A program made the translations under genes and the position numbers. Of a stretch of 64,000 nucleotides of DNA, positions 26,187 to 35,597 are shown piece by piece. The notes below the pieces were generated by a model. That model worked only from the letters and a program-made list of their open reading frames with translations, searched no databases and had not been told where the DNA came from. The stretch's first letter is position 1, and every line of letters begins with the position of its first letter. Source of the stretch: an uncultured bacterium (lineage in GTDB: Bacteria; Bacillota_I; Bacilli_A; RFN20; CAG-826); NCBI GenBank assembly GCA_949300345.1, contig CASGDR010000008.1, forward strand, positions 85,096-149,095, read 5' to 3'.

Positions 26187-27190
26187 AAAAGGCCAAGTTC
26201 CAAAACAAAGATTACTCGATTCCTTCGTTTTGCAAGGTCATTTTGCGTTACCTTTCCTTTATAGTCGTGCTTACATGCGTGGGGCTTTCCGTGGGTTTTG
26301 GCTGTTACCACGGACTTAAATATGACTATTATTCGGTTGGAAATTCGATTGAAAGCAACCTGTTTCTGACCGAAGCGAATACCGAAACGGAAAAGGTCGT
26401 TCAGTTTTTGACTTCCAACCAAAGCATGAGAGAATTCGCAGCTGGTTTGGAGCAATCCGGAATCTCAGTCGGCGGAAGGGCTCTCGAAGAGGAGGAAATC
26501 TCCGATGGCCTATCCGTAACTGGCCTGGCTGAAATCGGAACATACTTCCAATTGGAAATCGTCTATGCCAGCAAGACTTCGGAAAACATCGTATCAGTAT
26601 CCAATTGTTTGACCGAGACCGCGCTTGCCATGCTGAATGAGGCCAAATATCCGGACATGGCCTTCGCGATCTCGTCTCCTTTGGCCTCCGAATACGAAGT
26701 GACCACCATCACTTCTTCCTCTTATTTGGTTTTGCCTACCATAACATTTTGCTTCCTGTCTTTTATTCTTGCCTTTTTCCTGGATCTCACCGATGACACC
26801 GTTTACGACCTGGAAGATGTATCGGCTTCGTTTTTGACAGAACAGATATCAGTTCTATCTTTTGATAAGATTTCAAAAGCACGGATCCAAAATCAATTTC
26901 CCCACCAAACTCTACTGGTAGAGAGTGAGGTCAAAAAATTATTGGTCGCCAACGGAATCTCTATTCCGGTTTATTCCATTGATGAAATTGAAAGCAATGG
27001 TGCGATTCCCGTTCCCGTGACTACGATATTGATTCTGCAGGGAGTCTCAACCCATACATTCCTGAATGATGTGACCAATTCTCCTTCTTTGGCCTCATTC
27101 GACAGCGTCGTTTTTGTTAAGAACAAGAAACTATCCCTTATGTTCCCGGTTTCCAGGAGACTCCAATCATGGTTTGCGTCCAGAAAATAA
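26183..27190 (+). CDS. Wzz/CpsC-like chain-length protein with an unusual C-terminal domain
   Basis: A 335-residue membrane protein. Two hydrophobic helices (about 22-48 and 180-200) flank an extracytoplasmic helical region, as in Wzz/CpsC polysaccharide co-polymerases. After helix 2 a cytoplasmic domain of about 135 residues remains (DISSVxFD-like LSFDKISKARIQNQF, IPVPVTTILILQGVSTHTFL). It resembles the Rossmann-like core of BY-kinases but has no Walker A, so it may be a non-catalytic relative. The position before wzy and wzx supports a chain-length role. Identity of the C-domain is uncertain. Confidence 0.65.
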   Translation: MKKAKFQNKDYSIPSFCKVILRYLSFIVVLTCVGLSVGFGCYHGLKYDYYSVGNSIESNLFLTEANTETEKVVQFLTSNQSMREFAAGLEQSGISVGGRALEEEEISDGLSVTGLAEIGTYFQLEIVYASKTSENIVSVSNCLTETALAMLNEAKYPDMAFAISSPLASEYEVTTITSSSYLVLPTITFCFLSFILAFFLDLTDDTVYDLEDVSASFLTEQISVLSFDKISKARIQNQFPHQTLLVESEVKKLLVANGISIPVYSIDEIESNGAIPVPVTTILILQGVSTHTFLNDVTNSPSLASFDSVVFVKNKKLSLMFPVSRRLQSWFASRK

Positions 27191-28527
27191 AAAACGCGAT
27201 CCATGATAACCTCTTGGCTGTCTTAGAAGCCCTCAAACATGGGTCTATTTCTGAAATTTTCTTTTATGTTTTCGTAGCGATCTATCCGATACTGCCTGCT
27301 TATTTCGTGCTATTGAATCTCAGGGTTTCTTCAATGGTCGCCCTTTTGATGTTCTTCTTCCTGCTGATATCAAAACATCTGCGGAATTTCAAAGGCAAAG
27401 GAAGGCATATGTTGGCAGCTATGATCATTATAGCCATGGTTGCTACATCGTTTTTTGTGAACGGCATCGTTTTTTCCACCCAATTCGTAACAGCCCTTCT
27501 CTCATATATCGTTGTCCCCTTATCGGTCATTTGTTTTGTCGACTCACGGGAAAAATTGGAGCGATGCATTTCAATCCTTCTCACCACAGGCTTTGTTCTA
27601 TGCCTGCTTAGCACAACCGAACTTTTCGGCTTCAACATCTTTTCATTGATCGAAACGGTTGACCTGGGCGCAATAGGAAGCGGAACCAAGCCAAGATTCG
27701 GAATAATGAGGGTTGAGTCTTCCTTTGGGCAAGCCATAGCATTCGCGATTTATATTTCCTTCCTTATCTGTCTTACCTTCTATCGCCTGTTTTCTTTCCA
27801 AAACAAGGATCAAAAAAAGGCCATGTTGTATTTTGGCCTGCTTTTCGTGTTCCATGTCTATCTGGTTTTAACCGTTTCCAGATTTCCCCTACTGATCATA
27901 ATGATCGTCGATGTTTTGGCGTTTTTCTTTTTGAACAAACGAATGAAATTGGTTTCCATCTCCGCCGTATTGGCAATCGTTATATTTACGCTAATACTGA
28001 GTTGGGCTTTGGGATCCTCGCTAATTACTTCGATCATTGAGAACATAATCGGCATATTCACCGGCCAAGATACCGGAGACAACGCCGGCAATCCCTTTTC
28101 ATACAGGCTAGACCTCTTCTCCAATTATTTCTTGATAATAGGAGACAACTACCTATTCGGATTGGGGCCCCAAGCCAATACGACTTATTGGATACCTGGC
28201 ACTTATGATGGTTTCTTCTTTATTTATTCATCGTTTGACAACGGGTATTTGTTGCTGGCGATTTACTATGGGCTGGTCGGATTGATTGGATGGTTGCTTT
28301 TTTATGCGGCTCTGCTTTATTTGGGCACTGCCTCAATCAACAGGGGTCCATTTGAAAAAAGGCTGGGTTACATGGCAATCGGCTTGGTTGTTATAACGTT
28401 ATTGAATATGCTGTCCGTAGCGAATCTTGACGAGGTAAGGACATTCATCATCGCAGTTTCATTGTTGTTGGCGGCTAGACACTATGACTATTTCGCCACC
28501 TGTTCTCGTCATAAATTGACTGTCTGA
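27169..28527 (+). CDS. wzy: O-antigen/polysaccharide polymerase (Wzy-like)
   Basis: A 452-residue protein with about ten to twelve transmembrane helices. The large loop containing GDNAGNPFSYRLDLFSNYF and LFGLGPQANTTYW lies at about 305-345 and resembles the Wzy/WaaL periplasmic loop. No soluble enzyme motif. Gene overlaps wzz-like upstream (22 bp) and wzx downstream (1 bp). Polymerisation of lipid-linked repeat units outside the membrane is the likely role, inferred from topology and context. Confidence 0.75.
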   Translation: MVCVQKIKNAIHDNLLAVLEALKHGSISEIFFYVFVAIYPILPAYFVLLNLRVSSMVALLMFFFLLISKHLRNFKGKGRHMLAAMIIIAMVATSFFVNGIVFSTQFVTALLSYIVVPLSVICFVDSREKLERCISILLTTGFVLCLLSTTELFGFNIFSLIETVDLGAIGSGTKPRFGIMRVESSFGQAIAFAIYISFLICLTFYRLFSFQNKDQKKAMLYFGLLFVFHVYLVLTVSRFPLLIIMIVDVLAFFFLNKRMKLVSISAVLAIVIFTLILSWALGSSLITSIIENIIGIFTGQDTGDNAGNPFSYRLDLFSNYFLIIGDNYLFGLGPQANTTYWIPGTYDGFFFIYSSFDNGYLLLAIYYGLVGLIGWLLFYAALLYLGTASINRGPFEKRLGYMAIGLVVITLLNMLSVANLDEVRTFIIAVSLLLAARHYDYFATCSRHKLTV

Positions 28528-30032
28528 TGCACATACTGAAATCAATAAAGCAAAAATATGACGGCTTGCGCCCACGGGCTAAAGGGGCGGTTTGGTTTAT
28601 TTGTGCTGTTTTTTTCCAAAATGCCCTATCGATAATCGCTACCCCGATATATTCGCGCCTATTCACCCTAGAAGAAGCGGGAAACTATAGCCTTTATTAC
28701 ACTTGGTACAATTTGTTTTCGATTGTCTGCACATTCAATATCACCGGGGCGGCTATAAACGCTCTTTTGCATGATTGCGAAAACGATTCGGAACAAAAAA
28801 ACACATTGGTATCTTCGATGATATTGAACCTCATCTCCACTGCGATAGTCTTCGCGGTTTTGTTTTGCCTCTTTGGTTTTGGGTTTGGGTTTTCCAACCT
28901 CTCAATCCCTTATCTAGTGTTGATACTGATTTCGATTTTGGTGGATATTCCCGTAAAGCTTTATATCTCGTATTCCAAATACAACAATAAATACTTCAAG
29001 TGCTGCATGTTGATTTTTACGCAGGTGTTCGCTTCGTTCGCTTTGTCTTTGTTGGTCTTCTATTTGATGCCCGACAAGGTCGCAGGACGCGTAGTTGGAA
29101 AGGAAATCGGATATCTGCTCATCTTGTTCTTTTCAATCGTGTGTATTTTCAAGGGGAGTTCCTTCAAATTCAAAAACGGCCGGTGGGGAAAAATCCTTCG
29201 GGTCAGCTTGCCTCTTGTGATTCATTATCTTGCGCAAAATGTATTCTTTCAGTCAAACAAACTCGTAATCGAACAGTTTAACGGCACAGAAGAGGTTGCG
29301 ATTTTTTCCTTGGCATACAACGCCACATCGATAATGACATTGGTCATTGGCACCATTTACGAGGTTTTGACCCCGTGGATGTTCAAACAAATCGATCTAA
29401 AAAACCGAAGCAACCTATTCTCAGTCAATAAAGTCCTAAGCGTTTTATTCATGTGGCTTATCATAATTTTCGCTTTTGGAAGCCACTTGGTAGTGCTTAT
29501 TTTGGGAGGCAGCCAATATACAAGCAGCGTTCAGTTGGTTCCGATTCTTTCCATAACGCTGGTTTGCGTTTTGTTCTATACCCAAATCATCGTTTTGGAA
29601 ATGCATCAAAAGAAAACTATTTCCGTATCCATGATTACCATCATCTGCATGGCCATCAACATTGGATTGACAATCCTATTCGTACAGATGCTTTCTTCTC
29701 TTGGGGCGGCGATCGCATCTGCGATTACCTACTTCATCATGGGCTTGTTCCATGGCTTTGCCGTAATGAGACTGGAACGCAAAATAGATGGAATGAAATG
29801 GTTTTTCAGCATCAAGAAACTGTGGTTTTACTATGTTGCAGCGATTGCCTGCTGCATATTGGCTTACTTCCTGAATGAATTCACTATGGTGATGTACATA
29901 TTGTTTGGCGTTGCCTTTGTAGGAGCCGGCATCCATTTGTTCCTTATTAGGAAAGACATAAAGCACTGTTTGAAGAGCCGCGAACAATCAAATAACCCTT
30001 CCTTGTCGGCTGAAAACGAAGGCAAACAATAA
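28527..30032 (+). CDS. wzx: Polysaccharide flippase (Wzx-like)
   Basis: A 501-residue MATE/MOP-superfamily exporter with about fourteen helices. AKGAVWFICAVFFQNALSII, ATPIYSRLFTLEEAGNYSLYYTWYN (in pieces: IYSRLFTLEEAGNY) and FNITGAAINALLH are typical Wzx openings. It would flip the lipid-linked repeat unit made from the rhamnose-containing set. Its start overlaps the wzy stop. A second, different Wzx lies at 33300-34919. Confidence 0.88.
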   Translation: MHILKSIKQKYDGLRPRAKGAVWFICAVFFQNALSIIATPIYSRLFTLEEAGNYSLYYTWYNLFSIVCTFNITGAAINALLHDCENDSEQKNTLVSSMILNLISTAIVFAVLFCLFGFGFGFSNLSIPYLVLILISILVDIPVKLYISYSKYNNKYFKCCMLIFTQVFASFALSLLVFYLMPDKVAGRVVGKEIGYLLILFFSIVCIFKGSSFKFKNGRWGKILRVSLPLVIHYLAQNVFFQSNKLVIEQFNGTEEVAIFSLAYNATSIMTLVIGTIYEVLTPWMFKQIDLKNRSNLFSVNKVLSVLFMWLIIIFAFGSHLVVLILGGSQYTSSVQLVPILSITLVCVLFYTQIIVLEMHQKKTISVSMITIICMAINIGLTILFVQMLSSLGAAIASAITYFIMGLFHGFAVMRLERKIDGMKWFFSIKKLWFYYVAAIACCILAYFLNEFTMVMYILFGVAFVGAGIHLFLIRKDIKHCLKSREQSNNPSLSAENEGKQ

Positions 30033-30058
30033 TTCGAATACAAGAATCTAGCGATCCC

Positions 30059-31183
30059 TCAAAAGAGATTCGGACAATCGCCAATTTCGAAATACGATTC
30101 CAATATCTTTGAAACAGACGAAGAAACATGGGCGATCTTGTAATCTGAGACTATGTGCTTGTTAGAGCAAGTTCTTTTTGGAACCGCAGTAGAGTCATAG
30201 GTCGAGGAAATGATGGTTTGAAAATCGACACCGCCCAATTCAATGCTTCCGGCCAATAGTCCCTCCTGTCTTTCGGTGGATGTTCTGATCAATACGGCCG
30301 GGAAGCCGATGATGGCGGATTCCTCAGTCAAGGTGCCCGAGTCCGATAGCACGCAGTAGGCATGCTGCTGCAAATGGGCATAATCGATAAACCCAAGGGG
30401 CTTATGTTCGATAATCAGCGGCGATAACCTGAATCCCCTATCATCAAGCTTTTTCCTGGTTCTGGGATGGATGCTGAATAAGGCCGGCATGCCAAGTTCA
30501 TCAACCACTTTGTTCAGGCTAGGAAAAAGCCTATCGAATTTATCATCTATATCTATGTTCTCTTCCCTATGGGCCGAGATGACCAAATACCCTTTGTCCT
30601 TAAGGTCGAGCCTTTTCAATATGTCGGATTTATCTATCTCTTCCTTATGGGCGTCAATGACCTCATACATCGGACTACCGGTCTTGATGATTGTCCCAGG
30701 ATCAAGGCCTTCATCCCAAAGATTCTGCCTGGCATATTCGGTATAGGGCATGTTGATGTCGCTTATATGGTCGATCATCACCCGGTTGGTCATCTCGGGA
30801 ACATTCCAGTCCCAGCACCGGTTGCCGGCTTCCATATGAAATATGGGTATATGAAGGCGCTTCGCGGAGATGGCGCATAAAGAGGAATTGGTATCGCCAA
30901 GAATCAATAAAGCGTCGGGCTTTGTCTGAAGCATCAGATCATAGGATTTGGAGATGACATTGCCGATGGTTTCACCAAGGTTCTTGCCGACGCAGTCAAG
31001 ATAGTAGTCAGGCTTCCTAAGCCCCAACTCCATAAAGAAAATCTGGTTCAGCTCATAGTCATAGTTCTGTCCGGTATGGACCAAAACATGATCGAAGTCT
31101 TTGTCTAGGCGTTTGATGACCTGACTAAGACGGATGATTTCGGGGCGGGTCCCCAAGACGGTCATGATTCTCTTTTTATCCAT
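30059..31183 (-). CDS. UDP-L-FucNAc-forming 2-epimerase (WbjD/FnlC/CapG-type)
   Basis: A 374-residue non-hydrolysing 2-epimerase of the WecB superfamily. RIMTVLGTRPEIIRLSQVIK, VHTGQNYDYELNQIFFMELGL, LILGDTNSSL, FHMEAGNRCWD and SDSGTLTEESAI are signatures of the CapG/WbjD group. It follows the CapE- and CapF-like genes, completing conversion of UDP-GlcNAc to UDP-L-FucNAc. The ATG at 31183 has AGAAGG 6 bp upstream and lies right at the stop of the previous gene. Confidence 0.87.
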   Translation of the reverse strand: MDKKRIMTVLGTRPEIIRLSQVIKRLDKDFDHVLVHTGQNYDYELNQIFFMELGLRKPDYYLDCVGKNLGETIGNVISKSYDLMLQTKPDALLILGDTNSSLCAISAKRLHIPIFHMEAGNRCWDWNVPEMTNRVMIDHISDINMPYTEYARQNLWDEGLDPGTIIKTGSPMYEVIDAHKEEIDKSDILKRLDLKDKGYLVISAHREENIDIDDKFDRLFPSLNKVVDELGMPALFSIHPRTRKKLDDRGFRLSPLIIEHKPLGFIDYAHLQQHAYCVLSDSGTLTEESAIIGFPAVLIRTSTERQEGLLAGSIELGGVDFQTIISSTYDSTAVPKRTCSNKHIVSDYKIAHVSSSVSKILESYFEIGDCPNLF

Positions 31184-31184
31184 A

Positions 31185-32294
31185 TCAGACCTTCTCGGGA
31201 AATGTATCCGGGTTCTCCATATCGAATGGCTCATTAGCCCACATCAGCACATAGGCTTTCTCTTCGCCTACATTGGTGATGCTATGGACATATCCAGGCG
31301 GGATATCCACGACCTTGGGAATGTTGCCTTGGACATCATACTTCAGTACTTCCTCAGTGTTGACCTTGCGGAATGAAATGAGGCATCTTCCGCTTAGGAC
31401 CACGAACTTTTCATTCTTGCTATTGTGGTAGTGATTCCCTTTTGTGATGCCGGGATTGATAACATTTAGGGACACCTGTCCATAACCAGGCATCTTGAAT
31501 ATCTCCGTAAAACTGCCACGGTTATCCCCGTGCGGTACCAAGTCATACCAGAAATCATCCTCTCTAAGATAACTAAGGTATGTGGCATATAGCTTCTTTT
31601 CAAAGCCGTCCTGCAAAGCGATTTGCAAATCATCCCTGCCCTTCCTGAACTTGGTAAGCAGGTCTGCGATCTTTCTCGGGGTGGATAGATATGAGGGAGT
31701 AACGGATAGATAGGTGCCCGGTGCAGGAGACACCCCTTGTTTGATGCTTTGATAAAAGCAGCGGACTATATCGTCGATGTAGACAAACTCTATTTCAGGG
31801 GCATTTTCATTGACCTTGATGTCAGGTTGGTCCTTGCATATCTCATAGCAAAATGTAGCGACTACCGAATTGTAATAGGGGCGGCACCACTTCCCAAAGG
31901 CATTGGCGAGCCTATAGACATAAACCGGATTGCCAGTCACTCTAGCAAAGTCGAATAGAAGATCTTCTGCCTCTTTTTTGCTTTTTCCATATGGATTGTC
32001 GAAGATAGCCTGGGTCGAACTGGAAAGCAAAATCGGAATCTTCCTGCCGGTCTTTTTGACTTCCTTGATGAGTGTTTCCAAAGAACCGACATTCCCAGCA
32101 ACGAATTCCTCATTGTCCTTGGGGCGGTTGACTCCCGCCAGATGGATTATGGCGTCGCATTCAGCGACAAAAGCGACCAAATCAGCCTCGGCGTTGTCTC
32201 TATCAAAGCCTAAGGGCTCTTCCCCGTTTTGCTTGAGATACAGGCAAAGGTTTTTGCCTATGAAACCCTCGCTGCCGGTTACAAGGATCTTCAT
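31185..32294 (-). CDS. UDP-2-acetamido-2,6-dideoxy-L-talose synthesis reductase (WbjC/FnlB/CapF-type)
   Basis: A 369-residue two-domain enzyme. The N-terminal SDR domain has KILVTGSEGFIGKNLCLYL, IIHLAGVNRPKDNEEF and YGKSKKEAEDLL. The C-terminal cupin (about 250-369) has GNHYHNSKNEKFVVLSG and PPGYVHSITNVGEEKAYVLMW (shown in parts). This SDR-cupin arrangement is specific to CapF/WbjC. It overlaps the CapE-like gene by 4 bp and the CapG-like gene follows one base later, so the three are coupled. Confidence 0.9.
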   Translation of the reverse strand: MKILVTGSEGFIGKNLCLYLKQNGEEPLGFDRDNAEADLVAFVAECDAIIHLAGVNRPKDNEEFVAGNVGSLETLIKEVKKTGRKIPILLSSSTQAIFDNPYGKSKKEAEDLLFDFARVTGNPVYVYRLANAFGKWCRPYYNSVVATFCYEICKDQPDIKVNENAPEIEFVYIDDIVRCFYQSIKQGVSPAPGTYLSVTPSYLSTPRKIADLLTKFRKGRDDLQIALQDGFEKKLYATYLSYLREDDFWYDLVPHGDNRGSFTEIFKMPGYGQVSLNVINPGITKGNHYHNSKNEKFVVLSGRCLISFRKVNTEEVLKYDVQGNIPKVVDIPPGYVHSITNVGEEKAYVLMWANEPFDMENPDTFPEKV

Positions 32295-33292
32295 TGGAAC
32301 AAATCCAACCTCAGCAGCTGCTTCTTCATTCCCTCTACATCCAACCTTTCGGTGTTGTGCGAGGTGTAAGAATCGGCAATATCGATATGTTTGTTTCCCT
32401 TTTCGATGTACTTGTCATAGTTGAGGTCGCGATTGTCGGCGCAGATGCGGAAGAAACGCCCTTCGTCCACGGTCCTAACCATTTCTTCTTGGGTAACAAG
32501 CGTCTCATAAAGTTTTTCGCCATGCCTGGTTCCGATGTATTCAATGCCCACATCGCTTCCGGTAAGTTCCAAGATCGCCTTGGCTAAAGTATCAATCGTG
32601 GAAGCGGGGGCTTTTTGGACGAACAAATCGCCTTGGTTGCCATTTTCGAAAGCGTGCATTACCAATTCGACCGCATCGTCCAAAGTCATCATGAAACGCG
32701 TCATCTCCGGATTTGTAACCGTTAAGGAGTGCCCTAGCTCGATCTGTTCTAGGAAAAGTGGAATGACGGAGCCTCGGCTTCCCATGACATTTCCGTATCT
32801 GGTTAGACAAAGAACGGTGTCGCCTTTTGATAACTGACGCGACCTTGCAATTACATCCTTTTCCATCAAAGCCTTGGTCATGCCCATGGCATTGACTGGA
32901 TAAGCCGCCTTGTCCGTTGATAGGAAAACGGCTTTCTTCACATGGTTTTTGACACAGGCGGTGATGACATTGTCCGTTCCAAGGACATTGGTCTTAACCG
33001 CTTCCATGGGATAGAACTCGCAGGATGGCACCTGCTTCAGGGCTGCGGCATGGAAAACATAATCAACGCCCCTGAAGGCAAATTCGATCGCGGAATAATC
33101 GCGGACATCGCCAATGTAAAACTTGAGGCGGTCGTCATTGTAGTGCTTGCGCATCTTGTCTTGCTTCAGTTCGTCCCTAGACAAGATGCGTATTTCGGCA
33201 ATCTTGGTTTTCAATAATCTATCTACAACCGCATGGCCAAAGCTGCCGGTGCCCCCGGTAACGAGCAGGGTCTTGCCTCCGAACATGTCCAT
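32291..33292 (-). CDS. UDP-GlcNAc 4,6-dehydratase/5-epimerase (WbjB/FnlA/CapE-type)
   Basis: A 333-residue SDR dehydratase. GKTLLVTGGTGSFGHAVVDR binds NADP, ALKQVPSCEFYPMEAVKTNV and STDKAAYPVNAMGMTKALME are hallmarks, and the catalytic Met/Lys arrangement is that of CapE. GTRHGEKLYETL is another signature. First of the three UDP-L-FucNAc genes. Ribosome site GGAG lies 10 bp upstream of the chosen ATG. Preceded by a flippase gene on the same strand. Confidence 0.9.
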   Translation of the reverse strand: MDMFGGKTLLVTGGTGSFGHAVVDRLLKTKIAEIRILSRDELKQDKMRKHYNDDRLKFYIGDVRDYSAIEFAFRGVDYVFHAAALKQVPSCEFYPMEAVKTNVLGTDNVITACVKNHVKKAVFLSTDKAAYPVNAMGMTKALMEKDVIARSRQLSKGDTVLCLTRYGNVMGSRGSVIPLFLEQIELGHSLTVTNPEMTRFMMTLDDAVELVMHAFENGNQGDLFVQKAPASTIDTLAKAILELTGSDVGIEYIGTRHGEKLYETLVTQEEMVRTVDEGRFFRICADNRDLNYDKYIEKGNKHIDIADSYTSHNTERLDVEGMKKQLLRLDLFQ

Positions 33293-33299
33293 ATGTCAG

Positions 33300-34919
33300 T
33301 TACTCCAATCCGTCAGGTTTGTCCTGGCCATCCTTGTTTTCTTGGTGTTTCTTCTTCCAGGTAAGGAAAGAGGAAAATCTCTTCCTATAAATGATAAAGG
33401 AAAGGACTAGATAAATGATTAGGAAAAGTCCGCCTTCTATAAGAACACATACATAGATGTTGAGTTTGGATGGATCAATTACATTGAAGTAACTAAGCAA
33501 CAAAGAAGGAAGGACAGAGACCGCCATGACAAGAAGGATAGGCAAAAACTGCTTATAGAACTTGCCGACAGGTAGATTGAGAACTTGCCAGTAATAGAAT
33601 TGGCCCACAACGAAACTGACTATGGTGCCTATGCCGATTCCGATCAAAGGTCCGAATACTTTCAATTCGGTAGGTAGATATAAAACGCAAATCGCGGATA
33701 TAGTAAGGCCGATCAGGGCCATGACGAGGGAAACAACCGCCATGAAACGATGCTTGCTATAGGACTTCTGAACCTCGTTGGCCACGCTCACGGATAAGGG
33801 CAAAACATATAGGACCAACATGCCCAAACCTAAGTAATGGATATTTTGCAAATCCTCGGCGGTTAATGAGGAATTCTCCGCAGAAACCAGCCATGCGATT
33901 ATGAAATCGGCCCCACAGGCCATGAAGCCACCCACCACGCAAAGAAGGACCAAAGCCTGGGCCCAAGAGGCTTTTAGCCATAGATCATGGACCCTTGGTT
34001 CATCCCCTTCGACCGCTGCTCTGGATATCGATGGCGAGAAGTTGTTGCTTACGGCCTGGGAGAACAATACCTCATAGCTATAGAACTGAATGCCATAGGT
34101 AAAAACGGTCAAGGGCACCGTCACGTCATATAGGTTACCGATGATCAGCTTGCCGCCTTGGGTATATATGGTGGTGACGGTAATGGTGATGAACACAAAG
34201 ATCGAGAAAAGCCATATTTTCTTGGCTTGGATAGCGAATTCCCTAGGCTTTGGGAATATGAATCTCATCTTGGCCTTGGTGAGGGCCACCACCATGAAGG
34301 CCAGGTCCATGACGAATACCCCAAGGTATACGCAGATGGCGACCCAATAGATCCCCCTACCAAAGAACAAACATAGGGCCGCAGCCCCGGTGCCAAGGAC
34401 ATGTCCCAACAATACGAAAGTCTGGTTGATCACGAACTTTTCTTTGAAATAAAGATGCCAGGAAAAGATGGACATGAAGAAGTCCGCGGCCGCGAACAAG
34501 GAAACGATCAGGACAAGAACGCCGACGGTATACGAGTCCCCTTCCTCAACCGTCATGATCCCGCTCATATATAGGGAAGAAAACGAAATCCCCAGGACGG
34601 CAATCAAGCAGGCGATGATGGCAAATAGACATAGGTAAACCCCATTCATCCGCCTCAGGGCTTCATCGCCTTGGTTTCGGGCCCCCATTGAAAACTTCAC
34701 ATAGGAATTCTCGATGCCGAACGAAACCAGAAGGATGAAAGACACAAAGGATACCGCGTAGTTATATAGGCCGGCATCGGCAGCCCCCACCATATCCAGC
34801 AGGTATGGAGGGAATAACAACGAAACGACCAAATAGACCAGAAGGCGGGCATAGGTGGCCCAAATTCCCCTTTTTATGGCCTTGTTGCTGATTTGTTTCT
34901 GCTTGCTGTCTACTGGCAT
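33300..34919 (-). CDS. Second polysaccharide flippase (Wzx-like)
   Basis: A 539-residue MOP-family exporter with about fourteen helices. GIWATYARLLVYLVVSLLFP, VGAADAGLYNYAVSFVSFI and SFGIENSYVKFSMGARNQGDE are characteristic. A charged cytoplasmic tail (WKKKHQENKDGQDKPDGLE) ends the protein. Low similarity to the Wzx at 28527 in residues I compared, so it likely belongs to a second pathway using L-FucNAc. First gene of its operon. Confidence 0.85.
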   Translation of the reverse strand: MPVDSKQKQISNKAIKRGIWATYARLLVYLVVSLLFPPYLLDMVGAADAGLYNYAVSFVSFILLVSFGIENSYVKFSMGARNQGDEALRRMNGVYLCLFAIIACLIAVLGISFSSLYMSGIMTVEEGDSYTVGVLVLIVSLFAAADFFMSIFSWHLYFKEKFVINQTFVLLGHVLGTGAAALCLFFGRGIYWVAICVYLGVFVMDLAFMVVALTKAKMRFIFPKPREFAIQAKKIWLFSIFVFITITVTTIYTQGGKLIIGNLYDVTVPLTVFTYGIQFYSYEVLFSQAVSNNFSPSISRAAVEGDEPRVHDLWLKASWAQALVLLCVVGGFMACGADFIIAWLVSAENSSLTAEDLQNIHYLGLGMLVLYVLPLSVSVANEVQKSYSKHRFMAVVSLVMALIGLTISAICVLYLPTELKVFGPLIGIGIGTIVSFVVGQFYYWQVLNLPVGKFYKQFLPILLVMAVSVLPSLLLSYFNVIDPSKLNIYVCVLIEGGLFLIIYLVLSFIIYRKRFSSFLTWKKKHQENKDGQDKPDGLE

Positions 34920-34930
34920 GGGCGAACAAT

Positions 34931-34965
34931 CCGCTATTGCGGACCGGAAGATATTTTAATATCTT
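34931..34965. promoter_or_regulatory. Two inverted repeats between divergent flippase and priming-transferase genes
   Basis: CCGC-TATT-GCGG (34931-34942) and a perfect AAGATATT-TT-AATATCTT (34948-34965) lie in the 54 bp between the two start codons. Likely overlapping operators or leader hairpins; no protein assigned. Confidence 0.5.
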
Positions 34966-34973
34966 ATGGCTAG

Positions 34974-35597
34974 ATGAGTGCAGGATATAAATTAACTAAA
35001 CGCCAGAAAGTTTATTTGCCCGTCAAAAGGGCAGTAGACATCTTCGGGGCTTTGCTGGCAATAGTCCTTCTCTCCTGGATTCTTCTAATTTGTGCAATTA
35101 TCACCAAATGCACATCTAGGGGGCCGGTGTTATTTAAACAACCCAGAGAAGGAAAAAACCTGAAGATATTCGAATGCTACAAGTTCCGATCGATGAAAGT
35201 CGGAGTCGCCCAAAAAGGTGCCGAAGACATCAGCGAGGAAGAACGCAAAAAGATGGTCACCAAGTGGGGACACATCATGCGGAAGACCTCTTTGGACGAA
35301 CTACCGCAACTATTCAACATCCTCGGCGGTTCGATGTCCTTCATTGGTCCTAGGCCGGACATGATTACCGAATCCAACAATGAGCTAAAGCAATTGCGGC
35401 TTAGCTATTCGCCGAATGCCTATGATGTCAAACCCGGTTTGTCGGGATATGCCCAGATCTATCTCAATAGGGAGCATGATCCCAAGAAAAAAGCCGAGTT
35501 TGATGCCTACTACGCCAAAAACTTCGGCATCTGGATGGACATCAAACTGTTCTTCCTAAGCTTCCTAGTCCTCTTCGGATACAAACCTGGACGGTGA
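34974..35597 (+). CDS. Undecaprenyl-phosphate sugar-1-phosphate transferase (priming, PglC-like)
   Basis: A 207-residue monotopic phosphoglycosyl transferase. A single reentrant membrane helix (about 18-40) is followed by PVLFKQPREGKN, FECYKFRSM, RKTSLDELPQLFNILGGSMSFIGPRPD (shown in parts: SLDELPQL, SFIGPRP) and VKPGLSGYAQI. The DE pair in LDEL is catalytic in this family. It begins synthesis by moving a sugar phosphate onto undecaprenyl phosphate. Only one such gene exists here for two apparent flippases. Its 3' end overlaps the convergent polymerase gene by 33 bp. Confidence 0.9.
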   Translation: MSAGYKLTKRQKVYLPVKRAVDIFGALLAIVLLSWILLICAIITKCTSRGPVLFKQPREGKNLKIFECYKFRSMKVGVAQKGAEDISEEERKKMVTKWGHIMRKTSLDELPQLFNILGGSMSFIGPRPDMITESNNELKQLRLSYSPNAYDVKPGLSGYAQIYLNREHDPKKKAEFDAYYAKNFGIWMDIKLFFLSFLVLFGYKPGR

